Source of the DNA: Arthrobacter russicus
Lineage (GTDB): Bacteria > Actinomycetota > Actinomycetes > Actinomycetales > Micrococcaceae
Direction of reading: 5' to 3'
DNA length: 64,000 nucleotides
NCBI RefSeq assembly: GCF_031454135.1
Contig: NZ_JAVDQF010000001.1
Location: 3,162,001 to 3,226,000, forward strand
The notes under the pieces are model-generated. The model was not told where the DNA came from. It was given only the letters and a program-made list of their open reading frames with translations, and made no database searches. Positions 43,791 to 52,400 of the stretch are shown here, piece after piece. Each line of letters begins with the position of its first letter. The stretch's first letter is position 1. The translations under genes and the position numbers were made by a program.

Positions 43791-44720
43791 ATGGCAGACC
43801 AGTCCCGCAATTACCCGTTCGGCACCCTCCTCACCGCGATGGTGACTCCGTTCGCCGCCGATGGCCAGGTGGACTTGGACCAGGCGGCGGCGCTCGCGGT
43901 GAAGCTGGTCGACGACGGCTGCGACGGTCTGGTGGTCACCGGCACCACAGGTGAGACTTCGACGCTGACCGATGCGGAAAACCTCGCGATGTTCCAAGCG
44001 GTCAAGGACGCTGTGGGCGACCGGGCCGCGATCCTGGCCGGCACTGGAACCAACGACACGGCGCACTCGATTGCGCTGTCGCAGAAGGCGCAGGCGCTCG
44101 GTGTGGACGGGTTGCTGATCGTCACCCCCTACTACAACAAACCGAGCCAGGCCGGCGTCCGGGCGCACTTCGAAGCGATCGCCGATGCCACCGAACTGCC
44201 GATCATGGTTTACGACATTCCCGGTCGCACCGGGATCCCGATCGCCACTGAGACCATCCTCCAGTTGGCGGAGCACCCCCGGATCACCGCGCTCAAGGAC
44301 GCCAAAGCGGACTTCGGCGCGGTCACCCGGGTGCTCGCCGGCAGCGACCTCGACGTGTATTCCGGCGATGACGGGCTGACCTTGCCATGGATGGCCGCCG
44401 GCGCCGTCGGCGTGGTCAGCGTGACGGCGCATGTGGCGACCCGAAAATTCCGGGCACTGGTCGATGCTGCCCTGGCCGGCGATTTCGGCACGGCGCGCGC
44501 GCTGCATTTCGAATTGGATCCGGTGATCCGCGCGGTGATGACGCATGTCCAGGGCGCGGTCGCGGCCAAACAAGTTCTGACGTGGCAGGGAGTACTGCCC
44601 AACCCAGCGGTGCGATTGCCGCTGGTGCAACCGAGCGGGTCTGAACTCGCTCCTATCGTGGCCGACCTACGGGAGGCCGGAATGGAATTCGACATCAATA
44701 TTTTGGACAGCACAGTATGA
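43791..44720 (+). CDS. dapA: 4-hydroxy-tetrahydrodipicolinate synthase
   Basis: A 309-residue TIM-barrel aldolase joining pyruvate and aspartate semialdehyde. 'VVTGTTGETSTLTDAE', 'GLLIVTPYYNKPSQAGVRAHF' (catalytic Tyr), 'IMVYDIPGRTG' and the Schiff-base Lys169 in 'ITALKDAKADF' are present. It is coupled to rnj by an ATGA overlap, a widespread actinobacterial pair. Confidence 0.97.
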   Translation: MADQSRNYPFGTLLTAMVTPFAADGQVDLDQAAALAVKLVDDGCDGLVVTGTTGETSTLTDAENLAMFQAVKDAVGDRAAILAGTGTNDTAHSIALSQKAQALGVDGLLIVTPYYNKPSQAGVRAHFEAIADATELPIMVYDIPGRTGIPIATETILQLAEHPRITALKDAKADFGAVTRVLAGSDLDVYSGDDGLTLPWMAAGAVGVVSVTAHVATRKFRALVDAALAGDFGTARALHFELDPVIRAVMTHVQGAVAAKQVLTWQGVLPNPAVRLPLVQPSGSELAPIVADLREAGMEFDINILDSTV

Positions 44721-46408
44721 CCCAAGTAGCCCAACCAGGACTGCGTACGCCGCCCGCGCTCAAAGAAGGAACCTTGCGGATCGTACCGCTGGGCGGGCTC
44801 GGCGAGATCGGCCGGAACATGGCCGTCTTCGAAATCAACGGGAAACTGCTCATCGTCGACTGCGGGGTGCTCTTCCCGGAGGAGACGCAGCCCGGAGTCG
44901 ATCTGATCCTGCCGGATTTCTCTTACATCGAGGACCGGTTGGACGACGTCGTGGCGGTGGTGCTCACGCACGGCCACGAGGACCACATCGGGGCGGTGCC
45001 GTACTTGCTGCGGTTGCGCAACGACATCCCGCTGATCGGTTCGCAGCTGACCTTGGCCTTGATCGAGGCGAAGCTGCAGGAGCATCGGATCAAGCCGTAC
45101 ACCATGGCGGTGGCTGAGGGCCAGGTGGAGCAATTCGGCCCCTTCGAATGCGAATTCGTCGCGGTGAACCACTCGATTCCGGACGCGCTCGCAGTATTCA
45201 TCCGCACTGCCGGCGGGAACGTCCTGCACACCGGCGACTTCAAGATGGACCAGTTGCCCTTGGACGGCCGGATCACCGACCTGCGCGCCTTCGCCCGATT
45301 GGGCGAAGAAGGCGTGGACTTGTTCATGGCCGATTCGACCAATGCCGATGTGCCCGGGTTCACCACTGCGGAGCGCGAGATTGGCCCAGTGCTGGATTCG
45401 CTCTTCGGCCAGGCCGAGAAGCGGATCATTGTGGCGTCCTTCTCCTCGCATGTGCACCGGGTACAGCAAGTGCTCAATGCGGCGGCGCTGCACGGCCGGA
45501 AAGTCGCCTTCGTCGGCCGGTCCATGGTGCGGAATATGGGCATCGCCGCGCAATTGGGTTACCTCAATGTGCCGGACAACATCCTGGTCGACATGAAGAA
45601 CATCGACAACATGCCGGACTCCAAGGTCGTGTTGATGAGCACCGGCTCGCAGGGCGAACCGATGGCCGCACTGTCCCGGATGGCGAACGGGGACCACCGG
45701 ATCCAAGTAGGCCAGGGCGATACCGTGATCCTGGCTTCCTCGCTGATCCCGGGCAATGAGAACGCGGTGTTCCGGGTGATCAACGGACTGCTCAAGCTCG
45801 GCGCGGACGTGATCCACAAAGGCAGTGCGAAGGTGCACGTCTCCGGCCACGCTGCGGCGGGGGAGCTGCTGTACTGCTACAACATCATCAAGCCGCGCAA
45901 CGCGATGCCGGTGCACGGCGAGACCCGGCATTTGATCGCCAACGGCAAAATCGCGCAGTCCGCCGGCGTGCCGGCCGAGAACGTCCTGCTGACCGACGGC
46001 GGAACCGTGGTGGACCTCAAAGACCACGTGGCGCGGATCGTCGGCCAGGTGGAATGCGGCTTCGTCTACGTGGACGGATCCAGCGTCGGCGAAGTCACCG
46101 AAACCGATTTGAAGGACCGGCGGATCCTGGGCGACGAGGGTTTCATCTCGATCGTCACCGTGGTGAACCGGACCACTGGAAAAATCGTCTCCGGGCCGGA
46201 AATCCATGCCCGGGGCGTGGCCGAAGAGGATTCGGTATTCGACGAGATCGTCCCGAAGATCAACGCCGCGCTCGAGGAAGCTGTGATGGCCTCCAAGGAC
46301 CACACCGCCTATCAATTGCAGCAAGTGGTGCGCCGCGTCGTGGGGACTTGGGTCAACCGCAAACTGCGCCGCCGGCCGATGATCATCCCGGTGGTGCTGG
46401 AGGCCTAG
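44717..46408 (+). CDS. rnj: Ribonuclease J
   Basis: A 563-residue metallo-beta-lactamase-fold RNase with endo- and 5'-exonuclease activity. The metal site is His85-x-His87-x-Asp89-His90 in 'HGHEDHIGAVPYL', with 'HTGDFKMD' and the beta-CASP domain containing 'FMADSTNADVPG' and 'SSHVHRVQQV'. 'VHVSGHAAAGELLYCYNIIKPRNAMPVHGE' and the C-terminal domain follow. It acts in RNA processing and decay. A strong terminator follows. Confidence 0.97.
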   Translation: MTQVAQPGLRTPPALKEGTLRIVPLGGLGEIGRNMAVFEINGKLLIVDCGVLFPEETQPGVDLILPDFSYIEDRLDDVVAVVLTHGHEDHIGAVPYLLRLRNDIPLIGSQLTLALIEAKLQEHRIKPYTMAVAEGQVEQFGPFECEFVAVNHSIPDALAVFIRTAGGNVLHTGDFKMDQLPLDGRITDLRAFARLGEEGVDLFMADSTNADVPGFTTAEREIGPVLDSLFGQAEKRIIVASFSSHVHRVQQVLNAAALHGRKVAFVGRSMVRNMGIAAQLGYLNVPDNILVDMKNIDNMPDSKVVLMSTGSQGEPMAALSRMANGDHRIQVGQGDTVILASSLIPGNENAVFRVINGLLKLGADVIHKGSAKVHVSGHAAAGELLYCYNIIKPRNAMPVHGETRHLIANGKIAQSAGVPAENVLLTDGGTVVDLKDHVARIVGQVECGFVYVDGSSVGEVTETDLKDRRILGDEGFISIVTVVNRTTGKIVSGPEIHARGVAEEDSVFDEIVPKINAALEEAVMASKDHTAYQLQQVVRRVVGTWVNRKLRRRPMIIPVVLEA

Positions 46409-46429
46409 ACTCCTAGCCTGACCGAGTAC

Positions 46430-46474
46430 CGGAAGGTGCGCCGGACCTCCGGGTCCGGCGCACCTTCCGTTTTT
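46430..46474 (+). terminator. Rho-independent terminator after rnj
   Basis: A perfect 17-bp stem (46430-46446 with 46453-46469, beginning CGGAAGGTGCGCCGGAC) with one extra inner pair and a TTTTT run. Confidence 0.95.
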
Positions 46475-46487
46475 GCTTCGGGTTCGC

Positions 46488-47150
46488 TCAGGCGGCGGTG
46501 ACGTCCTTGGCCAGTCCGGCGACGAGTTCGGCCATCGCGGCTTTTCGCATCTGCCGGTAGTTGCGGGTGAACGGTACGAACTTCCAGGTCACCAGGGCCT
46601 CACGCCCGCCGGGCCCAGTGCTGCCGAAGCTGATCTGGAATCCCCACTGCTCACCCCAGATCGGATGCTCTGACTTGCCCCAGAACGGATTGCCGGTGAG
46701 GATTCGTTCGAGCGAAATCTCGGCATTGGCACGATTGCCGGATCGGACGCTTTGCGGGCCCGGTGCGCCAGGCAGCTTGACGAAAAGCTCCAGCCGTTCG
46801 TCGTCCCAGGCCAGGATCGGGGCTCCGGCCATACCGGTTTTGTACTTTTCGCCGAAGGGCGAGATCGCGTAGACCAGAGGTGTCAGATCCTGTTCCTGGT
46901 ATCCGTTGGCCACCGCGAAGGCGATGATTTTTTCGGTTTCCATGCGGGCTTTGGCATTGAGCGGTTTGGACACGAGCACCAAGACGACTACCACCAGCAC
47001 GGTAATGGAAGCACCGATTGCTATCGGTAACCAGTTGCCGTCTCGAACCAGGCTGTTGGAGGGACTGAAGCCGAGCTGCCAGACGATGTTTCCCATGATC
47101 AGGGCGAACAAAACATACCTGATGTAGCGCCAGAACCGCCGATGCTTCAT
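46488..47150 (-). CDS. Two-helix membrane protein of unknown family, paralogue A
   Basis: A 220-residue protein with two N-terminal membrane helices (about 8-28 and 42-62) and a soluble domain of about 150 residues with 'AGAPILAWDDERLELFV', 'WGFQISFGS' and the C-terminal 'TWKFVPFTRNYRQMRKAAMAEL'. It is clearly related to the gene upstream on the same strand and starts within that gene's stop (ATGA). I do not recognise the family. Confidence 0.82.
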   Translation of the reverse strand: MKHRRFWRYIRYVLFALIMGNIVWQLGFSPSNSLVRDGNWLPIAIGASITVLVVVVLVLVSKPLNAKARMETEKIIAFAVANGYQEQDLTPLVYAISPFGEKYKTGMAGAPILAWDDERLELFVKLPGAPGPQSVRSGNRANAEISLERILTGNPFWGKSEHPIWGEQWGFQISFGSTGPGGREALVTWKFVPFTRNYRQMRKAAMAELVAGLAKDVTAA

Positions 47151-47836
47151 TTACTCTCCTGGTCGGCATTTTGGCGAAGCTCGGTTGCCAGGCTACCGGT
47201 GCCGGAGCCCGCCAGCTCGGCGAAGAGCTCCATGACTGCGGCTTTTCGCATCATCGACCAAGAGCTGTGTGGGTGGGGGACGAACTTCCAGGTCTGAGTA
47301 GTCCCATCCTGAGTGGGGACGGTCCGGCGGAACGTGATCTGAATGCCCCAGTATTCGCCGCCGATCGGATGGACCAGAGCGATTCGGCGCAGTTCGATGT
47401 TGCTGCCGGAACGGACGCCGGAGAGCACCCGGTAGGGAGCCTTAGCCCCTGGCGGATTGACGAAGAGTTCAACTCTGTCTGCATCCCAGGCCAAAACCGG
47501 CGCACCGGCAGTGCTGGCCCGGAACCGTTCGGAACGCGGCGAGCGTGCGAAGGCCAGCGGAATGATGTTTTGTTCGCGGTATCCCCGGTCCAAAGCAGTC
47601 TGGATGACCTGTGCGGTAGCTTTTCGCACTCCTGCGTGCCATTGCTGGACGAAGAGCAGCGCAGCTCCAAGTAGCAGGAGAAAAAGCAAAATGGCGAGTG
47701 GTGCGGTCCCTGGCCAATTGCCTTCCCGGGCAAGTCCGGTCGTCGGATTGAACCAGAGCTGCCAGGTGATGCTCGCCGGGAGGAGGAGGTAAAAGAGCAG
47801 GTACCTGAAATAGCGCCAGAACGCTGCCCGCTCCAT
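47147..47836 (-). CDS. Two-helix membrane protein of unknown family, paralogue B
   Basis: A 229-residue protein sharing the plan and motifs of its downstream neighbour: 'FWRYFRYLLF' start, two helices (about 10-30 and 45-63), 'AGAPVLAWDADRVELFV', 'WGIQITFRR' and 'TWKFVPHPHSSWSMMRKAAVMEL'. The pair arose by tandem duplication and has diverged substantially. The ribosome binding site is AGGAGG. The two may form a heteromeric complex; this is inferred. Confidence 0.82.
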   Translation of the reverse strand: MERAAFWRYFRYLLFYLLLPASITWQLWFNPTTGLAREGNWPGTAPLAILLFLLLLGAALLFVQQWHAGVRKATAQVIQTALDRGYREQNIIPLAFARSPRSERFRASTAGAPVLAWDADRVELFVNPPGAKAPYRVLSGVRSGSNIELRRIALVHPIGGEYWGIQITFRRTVPTQDGTTQTWKFVPHPHSSWSMMRKAAVMELFAELAGSGTGSLATELRQNADQESK

Positions 47837-47895
47837 TAATCCTCCTGATTTAGATTCAAAAGGAGTCTAACCGAAGAGGCCGCGACGACAAAGGC

Positions 47896-48216
47896 CTACG
47901 GCAATCCGGCCGCCCGCAACAGCGCCGTCGTGCTCGCCACCAGCAGCACCGACAGGTTCAATGGAACTTTGAACCAGCTCGCCATGCCGCCCGCCAGTAC
48001 ACCAGCGGGCAGTGCGAAACCGGCGAAATGCGTTCCGGAGAACAGCGTGCTGCTGACCGTGACGGCGGCCAACAACACTACGGTGCCGCACTCCAAGAGC
48101 GGCTGGACGCCGGGGGAGAAGTCCAGGCTGGGGTGGAGAAACCCCCCGCCGCTGCGCAAAGTGTAATTCGCCACGCCGAAGCTCACGATGGCGATGAAGA
48201 CAGCATTGGGATTCAC
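47896..48216 (-). CDS. azlD: AzlD-family branched-chain amino acid exporter subunit
   Basis: A 106-residue protein with three to four membrane helices, the size and pattern of AzlD, the small subunit of AzlCD exporters for branched-chain amino acids. 'FVGVANYTLR'-like start and 'LPLNLSVLLVASTTALLRA' end fit the family. It overlaps azlC by GTGA. Since azlC is broken, this protein probably lacks its partner. Confidence 0.78.
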   Translation of the reverse strand: MNPNAVFIAIVSFGVANYTLRSGGGFLHPSLDFSPGVQPLLECGTVVLLAAVTVSSTLFSGTHFAGFALPAGVLAGGMASWFKVPLNLSVLLVASTTALLRAAGLP

Positions 48217-48701
48217 GCCATGCCACGTCTCGGCAGTACCAGCAGTAAGGCGCTCAGGGCGAGCAGCGGAGCCAACCCGAAGGGTAGGATCGGCGTCGCC
48301 GCCAAGCTGAGTGCGGTGCCCACGGCGGCGGCCAGGAGGGCCCGCCGTTCGCGCATCGCGGGCAGGAGCAAGGCAAGGAGCACGGCCGGAAACACGGCAT
48401 CCAGGCCGAGCGATTCAGGTCGTTGCTCGATCTGGCCCAGGCTCGCTCCGAGCAGCGCGCCGAAAAATTTCCGCCAGCCCGGCCGCAGGAACTCGCCGGC
48501 GCCCACGGCCTAGACGAAGTTCCGCAGATTCACCAGCAAGCCGGCGACGACGGCGGCCAGCAGATTTCCGCTGGCCGCCGCGATGCCGACGAAGAGAAAC
48601 TCCGAAGATGAGCCCAGGACCAGAATCTGCCAGAGCGGAAAGCCGGCAGCCGTGGCGGTCACGCCATAAGACACGCCGACTATCCCGACGGACAAAGACA
48701 T
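48213..48701 (-). pseudogene. azlC: Broken azlC, with an in-frame TAG and internal loss
   Basis: Frame continuous from ATG 48701 to TGA 48213 but interrupted by TAG at 48510-48512. The first part (63 residues) has AzlC features: 'SVGIVGVSYGVTATAAGFPLW', 'GSSSEFLFVGIAAASGN' and 'GLLVNLRNFV'. The second part reads 'AVGAGEFLRPGWRKFFGALL' then 'PESLGLDAVFPAVLLALLLP'. Intact AzlC proteins are about 230 residues; here only 162 codons remain, with the middle helices missing. So it carries a stop and a deletion of about 70 codons. Confidence 0.85.
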
Positions 48702-48722
48702 GAGCGCTCTCGACCGGATCGT

Positions 48723-48798
48723 AGAACGATCGATTGTTCTCCATATTGAACGCATGTGTTCTACTGCGGAGGAAGGAGTCTTGTTCGTCAAGGCGAAC
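48723..48798. promoter_or_regulatory. GAAC/GTTC dyads between azlC and its regulator gene
   Basis: Three inverted repeats: AGAAC-N8-GTTCT (48723-48740), GAAC-N6-GTTC (48748-48761) and GTTCG-N6-CGAAC (48783-48798). They fill the divergent promoter region and are likely binding sites for the XRE regulator. Confidence 0.6.
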
Positions 48799-48820
48799 GA
48801 TCATACGATAAGGAGAACGT

Positions 48821-49375
48821 TTGTCGCGGAACACGCCAAGCGAGCTGGTGGCCTCCGGGTTGAAGCGGGAGCGGGCCAAAGCTGGCTTGAGCCTTTCCGA
48901 GACTGCTCGGCGGGCTGGCATTGCCAAATCGACGCTTTCCCGGCTCGAATCCAGCGAAGGCAATCCCGGCGTCGAAACGCGCTGGGCAATCTGCACTGCC
49001 TTGGAGATCCCGTTTTCCCGTCTGGTCGATCCACCGCAGGTGCGCAGCCAGGTGGTCCGGCCGGGGCAAGGGGCGCGGTTCGCGGCCGAAGGCGCAGACT
49101 ACGTGGCGACGTTGCTCGCGGTCTGCCCGCCGCACGCCCGACGGGACATTTTCCTGATCGTCGCCGAACCCGGCAGCGCCAAGGCTTCGGACCTGCACCC
49201 GGCCGGAACCGTGGAGCATGTGGTGATCAGCTCGGGCTCGGCGCTGGTCGGCCCGGCCGGGGCCCCGGTGGAATTGCACCCCGGGGACTACATTTCCTAG
49301 CCGGGGGATGCACCGCACGTCTTCCAAGCCTTGGTGCCGGGAATCTCGGCCGTGCTGATTTCGGAATCGGTTTAG
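48821..49375 (+). pseudogene. XRE-cupin regulator with a premature TAG
   Basis: TTG start with an AAGGAG site. An HTH domain (about 8-62, 'SLSETARRAGIAKSTLSRLES') is followed by a cupin domain. TAG at 49298-49300 follows 'ELHPGDYIS', but the frame continues 'PGDAPHVFQALVPGISAVLI' to TAG at 49373. Intact relatives read 'GDYISYPGDAPHVF', so the stop replaces a Tyr codon. The lost 24 residues include the last cupin strands. It is divergent from azlCD, as in intact azl loci. The HTH part might still function. Confidence 0.85.
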
Positions 49376-49525
49376 GCCGAGCTTGCCACGTGGGTGCAGT
49401 TGAGCAGGGTGTGCGGCGTCAACATCCTGCTCAACTGCGCCCAAGTGGCGGTGGTGGCTGGATTGCGGCAAGCTTTTGGCCCGTAAATCCCGGGATAGTG
49501 CGAGTAATAGCAGTACCGTGAAGAT

Positions 49526-52339
49526 ATGGCGACTCGAACTTCCCCCGTGCGCCCGTCAACTGGTCGTGCCCCGAGCAAGGCGAAAACACCGGCTGGCGGC
49601 ACCCGCGCGCGGCCCCAAGCACCCGAACCCGAGATCAAACCCGTCTGGCCGGTACGCGCCGCCGTCGGGCTCTGGCAAGGGCTGGGGCACCTGGTCGGCG
49701 GCGGCGTGCGCCGGATCGGCCACGATGTTTCGGACCTGGAGCCGGAAAGCCGGCGCGACGGCAGTGCCTTGCTGCTCCTGCTCCTGGCCGTGGGCATCGC
49801 CACGTTCGAATGGTGGGGCTTGAAAGGCTGGTTCGCGGACGGCGTGCACGGCGTGGTTGCTGGCAGCATCGGTTGGATGGGCTTGCTGCTGCCCCTGATG
49901 CTGTTCATCGGCGCGATCCGGCAGTTCCGGTACCCGCAGAACGTGCGGTCGAACAACCGGGTGGCGATCGGCTTCACCGTGATGACCGTCGCCGGGGCCG
50001 CGATCGCGCACATCGTCGGTGGGCAGCCTTCGTTGGCCAGCGGCTTCGACGGGGTCAGCCAAGCCGGCGGAACCATCGGTTTCCTGGCCGCTTCGCCGTT
50101 TTCGGCGTTGAACGTATGGCTCGCTGTGCTGATCTACGCCTTGTTCGCGTTCGTCAGTGTCCTGATTGTCACGGCGACGCCGTTCCGGGCGATCCCGTCC
50201 CGGCTCGGCCAGCTTTACGAGCACTTGATGGGCCAGGACCCGCACGAAAAGACCTCGGACAACGGCCATGACCAGAGCTACCTCTACGACCGCGACGGGG
50301 CCGAGCCGAAGCCGAAGCGCGAGAAGAAGCCGTTGTTCGGGCGGAAGAAATCCGACGCTGAAGAAACCTCGGTGTTGGACCGGTTCAACGGCGATGAAGC
50401 CTTCGAACACGCCCTGGTCGATGCCGATCCGGTGGACACTGTGCCGACCACGCCGTTGGTGCCCCCGGGAGTCCGGCGACCCACCAAGGCGGAAATCGCC
50501 ACGGAGAAGCTCAAGGCTTCCCAGGGTTTGGCCGCCGAGCCGGTGACCGAAGCCTTGTCGCAGGTCCCTTCTGGGGGGTTGCCGCCGGTCCCCACGGTCA
50601 ACCCCACGGTCGCGGTCAACAAACTCGTGCCGCAGGTTCCCAATACCCCGATTCCGCAACGCTCCGAACAGTTGAGCCTGGCCGGCGACGTCACCTACAC
50701 GCTGCCGGATTCGGAGTTCCTGGCCCCGGGCACGCTGCCCAAGGAACGTACCGAGGCCAACGACGCGGTGGTTGCCGCCCTGACCAATGTGCTCACCCAA
50801 TTCGGCGTGGACGCCCAGGTCACCGGGTTCTCCCGCGGCCCGACCGTGACCAGGTATGAGATCGAGCTCGGTGCCGGAACCAAGGTGGAGCGGGTCACCG
50901 CGCTGTCCAAGAACATCTCCTACGCCGTGGCCAGCGCCGATGTGCGGATCCTTTCGCCGATCCCGGGCAAGTCCGCGATCGGCATCGAAATCCCGAACAC
51001 CGACCGCGAGACGGTCTCCCTGGGCGATGTGCTGCGCAGCCAAAACGCGCGGCGCACCGATCACCCGATGGTGATGGGCGTGGGCAAAGACGTCGAGGGC
51101 GGTTTCGTGGTCGCGAATCTCGCCAAGATGCCGCACTTGCTGGTGGCCGGTGCTACCGGTGCCGGCAAGTCGTCCTTCGTGAACTCGATGATCACCTCGA
51201 TCCTGATGCGTTCCACGCCGGACGAGGTGCGGATGGTCATGGTGGACCCGAAGCGCGTGGAACTCACCGCCTACGAAGGGGTGCCGCACCTGATCACCCC
51301 GATCATCACCAACCCGAAGAAGGCCGCCGAGGCACTGCAGTGGGTGGTCCGCGAAATGGACACCCGGTACGACGACCTCTCCAACTTCGGCTTCAAGCAC
51401 ATCGACGACTTCAACAAGGCGGTGCGGGCCGGCAAGGTGAAGCTGCCGCCGGATTCCAAGCGGATCCTCAAGCCGTACCCGTACCTGCTGGTGATCGTGG
51501 ACGAGCTTGCCGATCTGATGATGGTGGCACCGCGCGACGTGGAAGATTCGATTGTCCGGATCACCCAGCTGGCCCGGGCTGCCGGCATCCACTTGGTGCT
51601 GGCCACGCAACGGCCTTCGGTCGACGTGGTCACCGGTTTGATCAAGGCGAACGTTCCTTCCCGGATGGCCTTCGCGACGTCGTCGGTCACCGACTCGCGG
51701 GTGGTCCTGGACCAGCCCGGCGCCGAGAAGCTCATCGGCCAAGGCGACGCGTTGTTCTTGCCGATGGGTGCTTCCAAAGCGATCCGCGTGCAGGGCGCCT
51801 GGGTGACCGAATCGGAAATCCACCAGGTGGTGGAGCATGTCAAGGGGCAGTTGCAGGCGGTGTACCGCGAGGACGTCGCGGTGGAAGCCCCGAAGAAGCA
51901 GATCGACGAAGAGATCGGCGACGACCTGGATGTGCTGCTGCAGGCCACCGAGTTGGTGATCACGACGCAATTCGGCTCGACGTCGATGCTGCAGCGCAAA
52001 CTGCGCGTCGGCTTCGCCAAGGCGGGCCGGCTCATGGACCTGCTGGAGTCCCGCGGCGTGGTGGGGCCCTCCGAGGGCTCGAAGGCGCGCGATGTATTGG
52101 TCAAGCCGGACGATTTGGCGGCGACCTTGGCCGCGATCCGCGGCGACGGGCCGCCGGCCGGTTCGGCGGTGGACCCGACGGTCGCGGCACTGGCGGCCAA
52201 TGCGAATGTGAATCAGGGATTCGCCGAGCCGGTGGATCTGGTCGCCCAGGATCTGGACAACCGGACGCAGGCGATCGACTACCACGATGGCGGCGACGAC
52301 GAAAGCGGCGAAGACGCCTGGCAGCTGACCGGGCGCTGA
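49526..52339 (+). CDS. ftsK: DNA translocase FtsK
   Basis: A 937-residue septal DNA pump. Four N-terminal membrane helices (about 80-235), an acidic/Pro linker with 'KPKREKKPLFGRKK' (about 255-400), then the alpha/beta motor: 'GPTVTRYEIELGAGTKVERV', Walker A 'LLVAGATGAGKSSFVNSMI' near residue 541, 'MVMVDPKRVELTAYEGVPHL' and Walker B 'YLLVIVDELADLM'. The gamma DNA-reading domain (about 805-870, 'FGSTSMLQRKLRVGFAKAGRLMDLLESRGVVG') binds KOPS. Its distance from rnj is widened by the azl and paralogue genes. Confidence 0.97.
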   Translation: MATRTSPVRPSTGRAPSKAKTPAGGTRARPQAPEPEIKPVWPVRAAVGLWQGLGHLVGGGVRRIGHDVSDLEPESRRDGSALLLLLLAVGIATFEWWGLKGWFADGVHGVVAGSIGWMGLLLPLMLFIGAIRQFRYPQNVRSNNRVAIGFTVMTVAGAAIAHIVGGQPSLASGFDGVSQAGGTIGFLAASPFSALNVWLAVLIYALFAFVSVLIVTATPFRAIPSRLGQLYEHLMGQDPHEKTSDNGHDQSYLYDRDGAEPKPKREKKPLFGRKKSDAEETSVLDRFNGDEAFEHALVDADPVDTVPTTPLVPPGVRRPTKAEIATEKLKASQGLAAEPVTEALSQVPSGGLPPVPTVNPTVAVNKLVPQVPNTPIPQRSEQLSLAGDVTYTLPDSEFLAPGTLPKERTEANDAVVAALTNVLTQFGVDAQVTGFSRGPTVTRYEIELGAGTKVERVTALSKNISYAVASADVRILSPIPGKSAIGIEIPNTDRETVSLGDVLRSQNARRTDHPMVMGVGKDVEGGFVVANLAKMPHLLVAGATGAGKSSFVNSMITSILMRSTPDEVRMVMVDPKRVELTAYEGVPHLITPIITNPKKAAEALQWVVREMDTRYDDLSNFGFKHIDDFNKAVRAGKVKLPPDSKRILKPYPYLLVIVDELADLMMVAPRDVEDSIVRITQLARAAGIHLVLATQRPSVDVVTGLIKANVPSRMAFATSSVTDSRVVLDQPGAEKLIGQGDALFLPMGASKAIRVQGAWVTESEIHQVVEHVKGQLQAVYREDVAVEAPKKQIDEEIGDDLDVLLQATELVITTQFGSTSMLQRKLRVGFAKAGRLMDLLESRGVVGPSEGSKARDVLVKPDDLAATLAAIRGDGPPAGSAVDPTVAALAANANVNQGFAEPVDLVAQDLDNRTQAIDYHDGGDDESGEDAWQLTGR

Positions 52340-52396
52340 TCAGCGCCCATGCCGTAGCAGAGGCCTCCGTGAGATTGGACCGGACGCCTCTGCTAC
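52331..52396. terminator. Double hairpin between ftsK and the SDR gene
   Basis: The 18-base palindrome GGGCGCTGATCAGCGCCC (52331-52348) includes the ftsK stop codon. A second stem GTAGCAGAGGC (52354-52364) with GCCTCTGCTAC (52386-52396) follows. Both genes converge here, so it may end transcription from both sides. Confidence 0.7.
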
Positions 52397-52400
52397 ACGG

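Noticed and set aside
44210-46324. 704-codon minus-strand frame opposite dapA and rnj
   Set aside because: The plus strand carries two undoubted enzymes. The antisense frame is His/Asp/Val/Gly-rich, as expected from high-GC codon bias, and has no recognisable motif.
28493-49300. Genetic code change with TAG read as an amino acid
   Set aside because: TAG ends several certain genes here (for example pnp at 13676 and rnj at 46408), so general reassignment is excluded; only weak suppression remains possible.
48880-49520. Second frame opposite the XRE-cupin gene as a separate regulator gene
   Set aside because: It lacks a start signal and domain; the plus-strand HTH-cupin assignment is clear.
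49556-52285. 909-codon minus-strand frame opposite ftsK
   Set aside because: Same reasoning: a codon-bias shadow of ftsK with no domain signal.
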